A DNA stretch of 64,000 bases from Bartonella sp. B1099 (GCF_944801835.1 NZ_CALYLN010000001.1:1086001-1150000); one strand, 5' to 3'. Counted from the first letter of the stretch, positions 49,753 through 59,535 are shown. The notes: generated by a model from the sequence alone, not told the origin. A program made the numbers and translations.

Positions 49753-50349
49753 TTAAAACGGATTCCACGTCGGTCTAGGTGTTAATTTTAAATATCCTAT
49801 GTTGATACCAAGGCGTGCACCGATTCCTGTCCGTATTGGGATTAACAAGGTATCATGGTATTTGAGCACATGAAAACCAACACCTGCAATTAAATAGGCC
49901 GAACCTGAAATACCACCATAGCGTCCCCATAAATTATTTATGCTCTTAAGATTGTAAACCAAGATCATGAGACGAGAACCTTGGCCACCAAAATCCCAGC
50001 CTACTGAAGGACCTTGCCAAAAAACTTTATGCTGACCATAACTTTTGGTAAAAACTTTTCCTTCGCCATAGGTTAATCCAGCAAAAAAGGCGCCTGAAGC
50101 TTCTTCTCCTAATATATAGGCATTGGGATAGCCATATTGTGAAAAAATATTTTGAATTGCGATTGCTAGACCACTGGTTGTTTTCCCAAAAAAAATATGA
50201 CCAGAATCAATTATTTCTTGAAGTGAATAATGAGGCTCGTTTTGCTCTATTGGTTTTAGTTGAGCATGTGTAGTGTTTATGGTGACGAATAAAAGGAAGA
50301 TTAAAGATATAATATTTTTGTACCAGTATTTTAGCAGAGAGAGAGCCAT
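49753..50349 (-). CDS. eipA: EipA-type envelope integrity protein (DUF1134)
   Basis: A 198-residue periplasmic protein: signal peptide (about 1-30, ends NTTHA), then the DUF1134 domain with HYSLQEIIDSGHIFFGKTTSGLA, PSVGWDFGGQGSRLMILVYNL and GVGFHVL. In Brucella EipA supports envelope integrity and interacts genetically with cell-division and LPS genes. I start it at the ATG with AAAGGAGAAA upstream rather than 21 codons earlier. Close to chpT and ctrA, divergent. Confidence 0.85.
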   Translation of the reverse strand: MALSLLKYWYKNIISLIFLLFVTINTTHAQLKPIEQNEPHYSLQEIIDSGHIFFGKTTSGLAIAIQNIFSQYGYPNAYILGEEASGAFFAGLTYGEGKVFTKSYGQHKVFWQGPSVGWDFGGQGSRLMILVYNLKSINNLWGRYGGISGSAYLIAGVGFHVLKYHDTLLIPIRTGIGARLGINIGYLKLTPRPTWNPF

Positions 50350-50563
50350 AGAGTTTTCTCCTTTTATTAGTGACAAACAAAAAGATAATATTAGGATTTT
50401 CATTCTATTCAAATAAAAAATAAGATGTAAGGTTATTTAAATTCTTGAATTTATTTCTGAAAATTTTTTAGCATGATTGTTAATGTTTTCTCTTATGCAT
50501 CAGATGTTAAGAGTTTTTCTTTAAAATAAAGTTTGTTTTTTGAATCTAGGAGTTTTCAATCGT

Positions 50564-51202
50564 ATGACGTTTGCTATTTCTTTGAAGCCTATGGATCTTG
50601 CTGCTTTGCTTTGTAGTCGTATTTGCCATGATTTAATTTCACCTGTGGGGGCTATTCAAAATGCAATGGAGCTTTATGACGAGGGAGACGCTGAAGAAGA
50701 GGCTTTGCAATTGGTGCGTTTATCTGTTGCGAGTGCTTCTGCACGTCTACAATTTGCGCGATTGGCTTTTGGTTTTGCTGGTGCAAGTGGAGGACAAATA
50801 GAGACACGTGCTGCAGAGCAGGTTGCTCAACAATATATGCGGCAAGAAAAAGCAACTTTAAAATGGCAGGTTCCCTCTCTTTTGTTACAAAAAGATGAAG
50901 TTAAACTTTTGCTGAATTTGTTATTGATTGCAAATGCAACAGTTTCTCGTGGCGGTGAAATTGTTGTTATGATTGTGCAAGAGGAAAATAAACATTCTTT
51001 TCGATTTGAGATTGTGGGTGAAATTCTTCGTATTCCTCCACATTTTCTTGCGTTATATCATGGAGAAGCTCAAGAAGAGCTTATTGATGCACATGTCATC
51101 CAATTTTATTACACAATGTTACTTGCTGAAATGACAGAGATGAAAATAAATATTGATGAAAGGGATCATTGTATTGTTTTAGAAAGTGTGAAAAAGCTCT
51201 GA
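50564..51202 (+). CDS. chpT: Histidine phosphotransferase ChpT
   Basis: A 212-residue cytosolic phosphotransfer protein: the conserved His in SRICHDLISPVGAIQNAMEL (His22), followed by a degenerate ATPase-like domain (VKLLLNLLLIANATVSRGG). It relays phosphate from the hybrid kinase CckA to the master regulator CtrA (and CpdR). The ATG at 50564 has AGGAG 9 bases upstream; a TTG upstream is open. It is convergent with ctrA, whose product it phosphorylates, and the two share a terminator. Confidence 0.9.
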   Translation: MTFAISLKPMDLAALLCSRICHDLISPVGAIQNAMELYDEGDAEEEALQLVRLSVASASARLQFARLAFGFAGASGGQIETRAAEQVAQQYMRQEKATLKWQVPSLLLQKDEVKLLLNLLLIANATVSRGGEIVVMIVQEENKHSFRFEIVGEILRIPPHFLALYHGEAQEELIDAHVIQFYYTMLLAEMTEMKINIDERDHCIVLESVKKL

Positions 51203-51376
51203 ATTAAGAGAGAAGCGCTTAAGCCGTATTGGGGAAAAAGAAACTTCGATCAAACTTACGAGCGATAAAATTATATTTGCGAATAGAGTGTGGTTATTTC
51301 TTAAGCTTTAAGCGCTTTCTTTATGAGACCTTTTGTTTGCGAGTTTTTTTATTTGTAACAGAGAAAAATCTGGAGA

Positions 51377-51407
51377 AAAATCTCGGTCCGCTACACCCCG
51401 AGATTTT
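51377..51407. terminator. Bidirectional terminator between chpT and ctrA
   Basis: AAAATCTCGG and CCGAGATTTT form a perfect 10-bp stem with an 11-base loop, with A- and T-runs at the base, serving the two convergent genes. Confidence 0.85.
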
Positions 51408-51427
51408 ACAATGTGTATTTTCACTGC

Positions 51428-52129
51428 TTAAGCGGTTTTTCGTACGTTCTCTTCAACTGGATCACGCAAGACATAGCCACGTCCCCAAACGGTATCAATG
51501 TAATTTACATTAGAAGAAACTGCTTCCAATTTTTTCCGTAATTTACAGATAAAAACATCAATAATTTTGAGTTCTGGTTCATCCATTCCACCATAGAGAT
51601 GATTGAGAAACATTTCCTTGGTAAGTGTTGTGCCTTTGCGCAAAGAGAGAAGCTCTAACATTTGGTACTCTTTACCGGTTAAGTGAACAGGACGTCCTGC
51701 AACTTCGACGGTTTTTGCGTCAAGGTTAACGGTGAGATCACCAGTAACAATCACTGATTGTGCATGTCCTTTAGAACGACGCACAACTGCATGAATACGC
51801 GCAATAAGCTCATCCTTATGAAAAGGTTTTGTCATATAATCGTCTGCCCCAGAGCCAAAACCACGAACCTTGTCCTCAATGGCATTCATACCAGAAAGGA
51901 TAAGGACAGGCGTTTTTATTTTTGCCAACCTTAGAGTGCGCAAGACATCGTACCCTGACATATCGGGCAAATTTAGATCAAGCAAAATGATATCATAATC
52001 ATAGAGTTTTCCTAAATCGATACCTTCTTCACCAAGATCAGTGATATAAACATTAAAATTGGCTGACTTTAGCATCAACTCAATGCTTTGAGTAACCGCT
52101 CTATCATCTTCAATTAATAATACGCGCAT
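51428..52129 (-). CDS. ctrA: Cell-cycle master response regulator CtrA
   Basis: A 233-residue OmpR-type transcription factor: receiver domain with Asp51 in [16 protein letters not shown] as phosphoacceptor, and a C-terminal winged helix with the [52 protein letters not shown]-binding segment. CtrA controls replication, division and, in relatives, motility genes. The DUF1153 protein SciP that restrains it is encoded nearby. ATG start; a GANTC site, GAATC, lies 28 bases upstream (52157-52161), as expected for CcrM control of ctrA. Confidence 0.96.
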   Translation of the reverse strand: MRVLLIEDDRAVTQSIELMLKSANFNVYITDLGEEGIDLGKLYDYDIILLDLNLPDMSGYDVLRTLRLAKIKTPVLILSGMNAIEDKVRGFGSGADDYMTKPFHKDELIARIHAVVRRSKGHAQSVIVTGDLTVNLDAKTVEVAGRPVHLTGKEYQMLELLSLRKGTTLTKEMFLNHLYGGMDEPELKIIDVFICKLRKKLEAVSSNVNYIDTVWGRGYVLRDPVEENVRKTA

Positions 52130-52295
52130 TTTAGATCCCTCACTTTGCTCCTTTCCGAATCATAAGGAGCATTTCTATTTTATCAACAGTTGGTAAAACC
52201 ATTGTTGATAAAAACAATTCATGAAATCAAACACTTAAGTAATAAAGCGTTTATGAATATTTCAGTAGTACGCGTAACAATCACTACCAAATTCC

Positions 52296-52314
52296 CCACT
52301 ATCCATGATAGTGG
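52296..52314. promoter_or_regulatory. Perfect palindrome upstream of ctrA
   Basis: CCACTATC-CAT-GATAGTGG, a perfect 8-bp inverted repeat with 3-base centre, about 170 bases upstream of the ctrA start and next to GTTAAC. The symmetry suggests a dimeric regulator site. No canonical CtrA box (TTAA-N7-TTAA) was found in the 52130-52695 intergenic region by eye, and nothing else is supported there. Confidence 0.45.
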
Positions 52315-52695
52315 TTAACAAAATATTTTTATTTTTGAAAGAGGCTACAAAATTATTTTAAAAAAATCACATATTTTTTAACATAATTAAGAAATGAAGG
52401 TTTTTTTCTATAAACTGTAATCTAAAAAAATCTTGTAAAAAAAGTCTTATAAATTACTTTTTTACAATTTCAGTGTTTATTTACGGAGCTTTAAACCTCT
52501 TCATTTTATAGTGGGAGGGAAAAACAAAGAAATAGTTATGATTCTTTAAAGAAGGTTGTGTTTGTAGATGCTTTAAGGAAGAGCAAAGTTATAGTCTCGT
52601 TAAGGGTTTGTTTTTTCGAATAGACATATAATTAAAACGATATGAATTGAGTATGAATGCGCGTTTTGAGTTGGCACAATCAAGGAGTAGTGAGT

Positions 52696-53091
52696 ATGAA
52701 GCCACGGGAAAATATAGTGCGATTGAGAATGTTTCAAGTGCGTGGAAAGCGCCGTGAAATTGCACAGCTTGAGATGATGATCGCAGAATTTGAACGAATG
52801 GTGTTAGAACTGGAAACACAGATTTCTCATGAAGAACGTAAATCTGGAAACAATGATGTTCACCATTTTGCTTATTCTGCTTTTGCGCGTGCTGCTCGGC
52901 AAAGACGTGATAATTTGCTCAATTCCATTCGTGATTTACAGCTTCAAAGAACAAATGCTGAAATTGCTCTTCATGAAGCGCATACAGAGCTACAACATGC
53001 ACAGCTTTTGGAAGCACGAGAAAAGAAGACTGCCGCGGATGATATGGATGATGAAGATATTTTAATTCAATCTAATTCAATGGCTGGCTAA
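52696..53091 (+). CDS. fliJ: FliJ-like flagellar export chaperone
   Basis: A 131-residue all-helical coiled-coil protein (REIAQLEMMIAEFERMVLELE, LLNSIRDLQLQRTNAEIALHEA), matching FliJ in size and pattern. In flagellated alphaproteobacteria fliJ lies next to ctrA, as here, and guides export. Many Bartonella species lack flagella; the gene may be a leftover or have another role. ATG with GGAG upstream; 13 further codons are open upstream. Confidence 0.7.
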   Translation: MKPRENIVRLRMFQVRGKRREIAQLEMMIAEFERMVLELETQISHEERKSGNNDVHHFAYSAFARAARQRRDNLLNSIRDLQLQRTNAEIALHEAHTELQHAQLLEAREKKTAADDMDDEDILIQSNSMAG

Positions 53092-53161
53092 TTTAATGAA
53101 TGAGTAATCAAAACAATTATTGAAAAAGCAATTCTTTCGGATTTATCTATTGAAAATAATA

Positions 53162-53201
53162 TAAAAACAGCCAAACTTTTATTAAGTTTGGCTGTTTTTA
53201 T
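53162..53201. terminator. Rho-independent terminator after fliJ
   Basis: AAAAACAGCCAAACTT pairs with AAGTTTGGCTGTTTTT, a long stem with A- and T-runs, between convergent fliJ and the SciP gene. Confidence 0.92.
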
Positions 53202-53239
53202 AAAGTGCTTTATGTTATCAAATCATGATCAATGGCAAC

Positions 53240-53515
53240 TTAATGCCTGTAGTGTTGAATCTTGGTCGTTCGTAACCCTGCTAAACCGTGTTCATCGATC
53301 AAACTTTGCCATGAAAGAAATTCTTCTACAGTCAAAGTATAGCGTTGACACGCTTCGTCAAGGCTTAACAATCCGCCTCTGACAGCCGCCACAACTTCAG
53401 CTTTGCGACGAATCACCCAGCGCCGTGTTGTTTGTGGCGGTAGGTCGGCAATTGTCAGTGGACTTCCATCTGGCCCAATAACATATTTCATTTGTGTTTT
53501 TATCAAATTGGTCAT
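53240..53515 (-). CDS. sciP: SciP-like CtrA inhibitor (DUF1153)
   Basis: A 91-residue helix-turn-helix protein: KYVIGPDGSPLTIADLPP, then TTRRWVIRRKAEVVAAVRGGLLSLDEACQRYTLTVEEFLSW, the DUF1153 signature. In Caulobacter SciP binds CtrA-dependent promoters and blocks activation in G1. A GAGGA ribosome-binding site precedes the ATG. It completes a local CtrA control set with chpT and ctrA. Confidence 0.88.
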   Translation of the reverse strand: MTNLIKTQMKYVIGPDGSPLTIADLPPQTTRRWVIRRKAEVVAAVRGGLLSLDEACQRYTLTVEEFLSWQSLIDEHGLAGLRTTKIQHYRH

Positions 53516-53974
53516 TCGTATCCTCTACCTCTCGTCAAGGACTTGATTCGTTTATAGAGTATGAAATTTAAAAAAGAGCTAAACGCGCTGAAAGAAAAAA
53601 TTAATAAAGTGATTGAGCGGGTAATAAAGAGGCTTAAGCGAACTGTGTAGAAGCGTTTTTTGCAATATTTTGCCAGATTTTATTTTGCTAGATTGAAAAA
53701 AAGAGAAAAAAATTTTTCTCAATGATTTTTCTAACTGATTTCCCCCAAGTGATTATTATTGTGCCTTATTTCTATCACTCTTTCTTTATTTACAGCTGCT
53801 TTTAAGAAAAGTGATGCTATGGTTGTGGAAAGGATAAAAAAACAATATAAAAGACAATCAATAGTATAAAAGTGGCAATAGCATAAAAGTGGTGAAGAAG
53901 CGCATATCAGAAAGTAACATATGGGTATTCATTATGGGTATCCATTAATAGAGCACTAAATAGAGAATGAATAC
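53516..53974. other. Divergent intergenic region between sciP and mnmA
   Basis: 459 AT-rich bases with no supported gene; should contain both promoters. A direct ATGGGTATTCATTATGGGTATCC-like duplication occurs just upstream of mnmA (about 53.92-53.95 kb). Confidence 0.45.
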
Positions 53975-55198
53975 ATGTTTTTGAACAGTCTTGATTTACC
54001 AGGACAACCTAAGGATTCTCGCATTGTTGTTGCAATGTCGGGGGGGGTTGATTCATCGGTTGTTGCAGGTCTTTTAAAAAAGGAAGGATATAATGTCATT
54101 GGCATTACATTGCAGCTTTATGATCATGGGGCTGCAACGCATCGGGTAGGGGCGTGTTGTGCGGGACAAGATATTGAAGATGCGCGTCGTGTTGCAGAAA
54201 CATTAGGAATACCGCATTATGTTCTTGATTATGAGAAACGCTTTCGCGAAGCTGTTATTGATCCTTTTGCAGAAAGCTATGCTCATGGAGAGACTCCAGT
54301 GCCATGTATTGCATGCAATCAGACAGTTAAGTTTGCTGATTTATTAGCAACAGCTCGTGAATTGGGGGCCGATGCTTTGGCAACGGGACATTATATTCGT
54401 TCCCGTTCTCATGGGGCACATCGAGCCCTCTTTCGTCCTCTCGATAATGATCGTGATCAGAGTTATTTTCTTTTTGCAACAACACAAGAACAGATTGATT
54501 ATTTGCGTTTTCCCCTTGGTGATCTTCCAAAAGCGCGTGTTCGTGAAATGGCTGCAGAAATGGGCTTTGTCGTTGCCAATAAGCATGATAGTCAGGATAT
54601 TTGTTTTGTTCCACAAGGAAAATATTCAGATGTTATCGCAAAGCTGCGTCCAGAAGCCGCTAATCCTGGCTTTATTGTTCATATCGATGGAAAGATTTTA
54701 GGCAAACACTCGGGGATTGTTAATTATACCGTTGGTCAACGTCGTGGTATTGGGGTGTCAACGGGGGAAGCGCTTTATGTGGTTTATCTCGACGTCGAAA
54801 ATGCCCGTGTTATTGTTGGTCCGCGTGAAATGTTAGAAACACATAAGCTTTTTTTACGGGATGTGAATTGGCTTGGTGATGAGTCGTTAGATAATTTTCC
54901 TTCTCAAGGTATTAAGCTGGCTGTAAAGGTCCGTTCAACGCGTCCTCCTCACCTTGCGCGTTTGCATTATAAAGAAGGTATTTTTTCCGTTGATTTGTTG
55001 GAATGTGAAAACGGTGTGGCACCAGGGCAAGCTTGCGTTCTTTATGATGGAAATGGTCATGAGGCGCGTATTCTTGGGGGAGGATTTGTAACGCATTCAG
55101 AGCGTGCCGCTGACATTGAAATGATGTTGAAGCGTGTTTTGTGCAATCTTGAAACAAAAGTTTCTGTTTCTTCTGAACTTAAAACAACAGTTTCATAA
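53975..55198 (+). CDS. mnmA: tRNA 2-thiouridylase MnmA
   Basis: A 407-residue enzyme that thiolates U34 of tRNA-Lys, -Glu and -Gln. N-terminal PP-loop [15 protein letters not shown] (SGGVDS 22-27), the catalytic cysteine in [15 protein letters not shown], the second cysteine in [11 protein letters not shown], and the C-terminal tRNA-binding domain with [10 protein letters not shown]. Normal length. AT-rich upstream leader without a strong ribosome-binding site. Confidence 0.95.
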   Translation: MFLNSLDLPGQPKDSRIVVAMSGGVDSSVVAGLLKKEGYNVIGITLQLYDHGAATHRVGACCAGQDIEDARRVAETLGIPHYVLDYEKRFREAVIDPFAESYAHGETPVPCIACNQTVKFADLLATARELGADALATGHYIRSRSHGAHRALFRPLDNDRDQSYFLFATTQEQIDYLRFPLGDLPKARVREMAAEMGFVVANKHDSQDICFVPQGKYSDVIAKLRPEAANPGFIVHIDGKILGKHSGIVNYTVGQRRGIGVSTGEALYVVYLDVENARVIVGPREMLETHKLFLRDVNWLGDESLDNFPSQGIKLAVKVRSTRPPHLARLHYKEGIFSVDLLECENGVAPGQACVLYDGNGHEARILGGGFVTHSERAADIEMMLKRVLCNLETKVSVSSELKTTVS

Positions 55199-55486
55199 AA
55201 AAATAGTAAATTAATTTATAATGGTAGTTTTTATCCTTCAACTTGAATGAAAGACTTGTGTAGAGCTCTCTCATTGCAAATTTTTTTTTGTGATTGAATC
55301 CATCCAATCCGTGTCTTTTGCACATTACAAGGGGATAATGGTGGACAAGTGGGCTTATGGTGGGGAAGTTGATAAAAGAAATGTAAAAATGTCTTTGTTA
55401 AATGCTCTCAAATGCTAGGGGATAGCAACTTGTGGGGTTGGTAAAGAACACACATCATCGAATATTTGTTACAACTTAAAATCTTA

Positions 55487-56299
55487 TCATCTTGAATGGC
55501 CAAAGTCGGTAAAATGGGCGAGAGCAATCCCTGAGGCTGTGGCAACATTGAAGCTGTCAAAGCCATCAGTCATGGGAATCCGTAAGGCTTGTGATTGTTG
55601 TAGTATATGGGGGGTAAGCCATCACCTTCTGTTCCCAAAATAAGGGCTATTCTTTTGGTTTTGTTTGCTTGCTTGAGTGTGTGTGAGGCAGAAGGAGAGA
55701 GTGCATAAAGATAAAATTTTCATCGTTTAGAGAAGCTATAATGTCATTTATATTAGCGTTTTGCGTATAGGGTACTTTTAGAGCAGCACCAGCAGAAACT
55801 CTGATTGATTTGCGATAAAGCGGATCGCAAGAGGTTTTGTCGACAATAATGCCGTGATTGGCAAAGGCTGCTGCATTACGAAAAATTGATCCCATATTAT
55901 CATGATTCGAGATACCACATAAAACCAGAATCAAAGCTTTTTCTGGAAGATTTTGTAAAAAACTTTGTAATGATGGGAGCGTTTTGCGTTTACCGATACC
56001 CAGAATACCACGATGAATATGGAAACCGGTGATATCATCTATGACTTTTGTGGAACACAATAAATGGGACATCGAGGCTGTGTTTTTTCTAAAAGCGGTA
56101 GAAGTCCAAAAAGGCGTTTTGCTAGGATAAGCAGCGAGAGAGGAGAAAATTCTTTCGAATGCAATAATGCGGACAACGTTATTTTACCTTCAGCAATAAA
56201 TTGCTATTGTCGTCCAACGAGATCTTTTTCACGGATATTATGATAGTCTTTTAGGCGTGGGTTATTTGTTTTATCAATTGTTGTAATATTTAAATGCAT
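55487..56299 (-). pseudogene. Broken SpoU/TrmH-family RNA 2'-O-methyltransferase
   Basis: The three SpoU motifs survive in separate frames: GISNHDNMGSIFRNAAAF (55647-56072 region), ALILGTEGDGLPP (near 55.62 kb) and RIPMTDGFDSFNVATASGIALAHF (55.49-55.57 kb). The start region MHLNITTIDKTNNPRLKDYH is followed by an in-frame TAG after VGRQ, then QFIAEGK continues in the same frame; later, at least two frameshifts separate the pieces. The gene is dead, although one long open fragment remains. Confidence 0.85.
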
Positions 56300-56406
56300 G
56301 CGAGATTCTTAATGCTTTTTTCTTTCAATTTCCAGATGTTAGAACTTGCTTTATTTTAAAAAAGAGATGAAAAAATATTATTTTAAAACTTATAGTAGAA
56401 TCTCTG

Positions 56407-56435
56407 TTGACAAACTATATAAATGGGTGTATTTT
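56407..56435 (+). promoter_or_regulatory. Sigma-70-type promoter before the candidate sRNA
   Basis: A perfect TTGACA (56407-56412) and TATTTT (56430-56435) separated by 17 bases. No coding gene begins after it within reach; the structured element at 56.44-56.57 kb does. Confidence 0.65.
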
Positions 56436-56441
56436 AAAAAT

Positions 56442-56571
56442 ACTGATGCGGGATAATAAATTTTATTTTCGTATCGGGTGCAGTGTCTTGGGTCCCCGCT
56501 ATTTCCCAAGTTCTGTATGCCCTTAGTTATAAGGGAAAAGAATCTGGGTCCCCAATGCCCAGATTCTTTTT
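56442..56571 (+). ncRNA. Candidate small RNA with three hairpins (possible AbcR/alpha-r15 type)
   Basis: About 130 bases with no coding frame. Hairpin 1: CTTGGG (56487-56492) with CCCAAG (56505-56510). Hairpin 2: CCCTT (56520-56524) with AAGGG (56531-56535). Terminator: AGAATCTGGG (56539-56548) with CCCAGATTCT (56558-56567) followed by TTT. The loops of hairpin 1 and the terminator both contain GGTCCCC, a repeated C-rich motif that could pair with purine-rich ribosome-binding sites. Size, layout and the CTATTTCCCAAGTTCTGTATGC block remind me of the rhizobial AbcR (alpha-r15) family, which silences ABC-transporter binding-protein mRNAs; this resemblance is from memory and unproven. Confidence 0.6.
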
Positions 56572-57052
56572 GGGGCCCATAAATCTTTTTCTTTTTCTAA
56601 GTTTTTTAGCTGTCATATTTTAAAATTTCCTTAAGCTGTAAGGGTACAGGAGAGTGCTCAATTATTTTTTCTAAGGTGAGAGATGCTTATAGATGGCGTC
56701 ATCTTGCACATCATAAAATGTGAAAAAGAATGCGTGATCATGACACATTTGAGCAAAAGCAGTTTTTTCGTTCATAAAAGGCGAGATGCTCTTACGTTAT
56801 TCAGAAGACGATTCATGAAGGGGATTTGTTTATTTGCTCTTGGGAGAAGCTGTTTGTTTATGCCTTGTTCTCTTTATCCTTTATTGCTGATGTCTGTGTA
56901 ACTGGGGAGTCTTTTGTGATAACAAGGGTGCGTTGAGGTGTTTAGCGTATGGTAGCTTCTGTAATATTGAGAAAATATTGGCGATATGTCACAAATATCG
57001 TTATAGGGTTTAAAATATTATTCCTTGTTTCCTGAAGAAAAGGACGCGTTTC
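56572..57052. other. Spacer between the candidate sRNA and the cation-efflux gene
   Basis: 481 bases. A 72-residue open frame (56683-56901) has a basic RRRFMKGICLFALG stretch but no family match and no good ribosome-binding site; I do not call it. Confidence 0.4.
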
Positions 57053-57961
57053 ATGAATGTGAAAATCAATATACAAAGCTTAACTTTATACTCCATTTTT
57101 ATTGCGTGTATTGTTTTTGCTTTGAAATATTGGGCATATCACATCACAGAGTCGGTTGCACTTTATTCTGATGCATTGGAATCAATTGTCAATATTCTTG
57201 CGTCATTGGCGGCATGGTGGGCTGTTAAAGTGAGTATGAAGCCAGCGGATCATGATCATCCTTTTGGACATCATAAAGCGGAATATTTTTCTGCGATTCT
57301 TGAAGGAATTCTCATTATTATTGCGGCAATTGTTATTTTAAGAGAAGCATGGATAGCACTTGCCACCGTTAAATTATTGCAGAAACCTGGAATATGGCTT
57401 GTTATTCATCTTGTTGCAACTGTTATAAATTTCATGTGGGGTATGGTTCTGATTTGGCAGGGAAAACATCATCGCTCACCGGCTCTTAAAGCTGATGGGG
57501 TACATTTTATAACGGATGTTTTTACTTCTCTTGCAATTTTAATTGGTCTGATTGCTGGTTTTATAGGGGGATGGGGCGTTTTAGATCCTATTTTAGCGAT
57601 AATCGTTGCTGTTAATATTCTCTTACAGGGATGGAAGGTGATTAGGAATGCTGTTCAAGGATTAATGGATGTTGGCGTGGAATTGAATGAAACCATGCGG
57701 ATTCGGGAGCTGATTTCTGCCAATGCAGATGGTGCACTTGAGGTTCATGATTTACGCACGCGTGTTGCTGGGAGGGTTACTTTTATAGAGTTTCACTTGG
57801 TTGTGCCAGCTGTTATGCAGGTCGGAGAAGCGCATAAAATTTGTGATAAAATTGAAGGTGTTCTTCAAAAAGAATTTGATAATGTGCGTATTTCTATTCA
57901 TGTCGAGCCTGAAGATGAAGCAAAATTGCCTCCCGGTACAACAATCATCCCTTTTATATAA
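57053..57961 (+). CDS. Cation diffusion facilitator (CDF) family metal efflux protein
   Basis: A 302-residue inner-membrane antiporter with six membrane helices. The metal-site motifs are ALYSDALESIVN (helix 2), DHDHPFGHHKAEYFSAI (after helix 2) and ALKADGVHFITDVFTSLAI (helix 5). The C-terminal cytoplasmic domain (VTFIEFHLVVPAVMQVGEAHKICDKIE) follows. Exports Zn, Fe or related divalent ions; specificity not readable. A GAAAAGGA ribosome-binding site is present. Confidence 0.9.
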   Translation: MNVKINIQSLTLYSIFIACIVFALKYWAYHITESVALYSDALESIVNILASLAAWWAVKVSMKPADHDHPFGHHKAEYFSAILEGILIIIAAIVILREAWIALATVKLLQKPGIWLVIHLVATVINFMWGMVLIWQGKHHRSPALKADGVHFITDVFTSLAILIGLIAGFIGGWGVLDPILAIIVAVNILLQGWKVIRNAVQGLMDVGVELNETMRIRELISANADGALEVHDLRTRVAGRVTFIEFHLVVPAVMQVGEAHKICDKIEGVLQKEFDNVRISIHVEPEDEAKLPPGTTIIPFI

Positions 57962-58061
57962 AAGGTATAATTTGTATAAAATACTTTATGAGATCACAAT
58001 CATAACATATCTGGCTTTATTTATTCTTCCCCAAATATGTTTTCATATCACTATGATGTTA

Positions 58062-58898
58062 TTAAAGAGCCCTTAAGACAATGATTCCTGGTGTTTTTGC
58101 AACATAATCCATAAAAGGGGAATCAACGACTTTTTCATTTGTTTTTCGTGAAGAGGCATTTCGTAACATTGGGCCTTTGTCTGTCATGATAAAGAACCCC
58201 ACGTGTGTTACATCCAATCCGGCAAGTGTTGTATAAATGCCAATGAAATCACCTAATTTTAAACGGCTTATAACCTCTTCATTAATAAAGTTACTTGGAA
58301 TATACGTTATTGTGCGTTTTACAACAGAAAGTCCAGGAAGATAGTTTCCATCATCAGCTTTTTTATTGAGATATTTTTCTATGCTGACGGCATGAGGACT
58401 TATTTCAGCGGTAATATCAGCGGCGCGTTTATATTCTCTATAAGCCCAGTCTGTAAAAAAATGTTTTCGATTTAAAAAATGAATATTACCTTTAATGTAA
58501 CGCGTTCTTATGACGTTATTGATGAATTCTTTTGGGGATGTTGATTTGCGCAATGCTTCAACATAATCTAGATACGTGAAGCAATCTAAGCCTCTAAAAT
58601 CAATAATGAGTTTTTCTGGTATCTTTTCTGAGCCCTGTAACATATTTGCTTTGTAAGGTGTCCCTAAAAAAGCTTTAGAAAAAAAATCAATCAGGGCTCC
58701 CTTTTCGGGGTCATTTATTTCTGAACGTTTTTTGAGAAGAGCATTTAATTTATTTAAAGTGTAGGGATCTAGCTCTATGTTGGTTGTTTGTTGGGTTTCT
58801 CTTTTATTTTCTAAAATACCCTTTTGTGAATCAGAATTTTGAACATCACATCCTGTCACGAATATTAAAGTGAGAATTAATAGGGATATTTTTCGCAT
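58062..58898 (-). CDS. DUF1460 (NlpC/P60-like amidase) lipoprotein
   Basis: About 278 residues: a lipoprotein signal (MRKISLLILTLIFVTGC, lipobox VTGC), then the DUF1460 domain with FRGLDCFTYLDYVEAL (catalytic Cys), FLNRKHFFTDW and LAGLDVTHVGFFIMTDKG (catalytic His), the plan of N-acetylmuramoyl-L-alanine amidase-like peptidoglycan enzymes. The ATG at 58898 gives a proper lipoprotein signal; an in-frame GTG 8 codons earlier also exists. Substrate unverified. Confidence 0.8.
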   Translation of the reverse strand: MRKISLLILTLIFVTGCDVQNSDSQKGILENKRETQQTTNIELDPYTLNKLNALLKKRSEINDPEKGALIDFFSKAFLGTPYKANMLQGSEKIPEKLIIDFRGLDCFTYLDYVEALRKSTSPKEFINNVIRTRYIKGNIHFLNRKHFFTDWAYREYKRAADITAEISPHAVSIEKYLNKKADDGNYLPGLSVVKRTITYIPSNFINEEVISRLKLGDFIGIYTTLAGLDVTHVGFFIMTDKGPMLRNASSRKTNEKVVDSPFMDYVAKTPGIIVLRAL

Positions 58899-59535
58899 TT
58901 TATACACTATTTTTAAATTCACAGCTCATGACCAACTCTCACTAAAAGGGGTATTGCCTCATGCTTATTCGTTAGATCATGATTGGATTTAATAATAGCA
59001 TATAATCATTGATGGTCTCAATAAATATGATCCATTTTTACAGTGTTAAGCTATTCTGATGATGCTTCTTTAATCTTATCGTATATTTTGAGGATGAGAA
59101 AAATTTTTAAGAGCTTATCTTTTGTAATGTTTTAATGATTATAGGATCTCTGAGCTATTCAATAAAATTGCGCTTTTTGAAAGGTGTGGTATGAGTGGGG
59201 GGAATAATGATTGATAAAGTCAATTATAATTTCTTGAAGACTATATAATGTCTCTAAAATTATTAGGATATTCTATATCTTCGGAGACCTTATTCATAAT
59301 TTTCTCTCATAAATATTTGTTCATTTAATGTAAAAAAATAAATTTTATACTTCGATAATTATATACCAAGTAAAAAATAATTTTATATTTTTTATCTTGA
59401 CTCTTTTTAAATTTTTTACTTTGTTATTATTTTTTATGTGAAATTTATATGGTATAGAGTACTTAACAAGAAGAGGGTAAAAGAAAGCGGGGGCGTAACT
59501 GTGCGTGTAAAATGAGTGACTGAGTGTAAAATAGT
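58899..59535. other. AT-rich divergent intergenic region
   Basis: 637 bases, very AT-rich, with no supported gene or RNA. It lies between the divergent lipoprotein and transporter genes. Confidence 0.45.

Noticed and set aside
56683-56901. 72-residue open frame with a twin-Arg-like stretch
   Set aside because: No proper signal-peptide layout and no downstream domain; likely chance.
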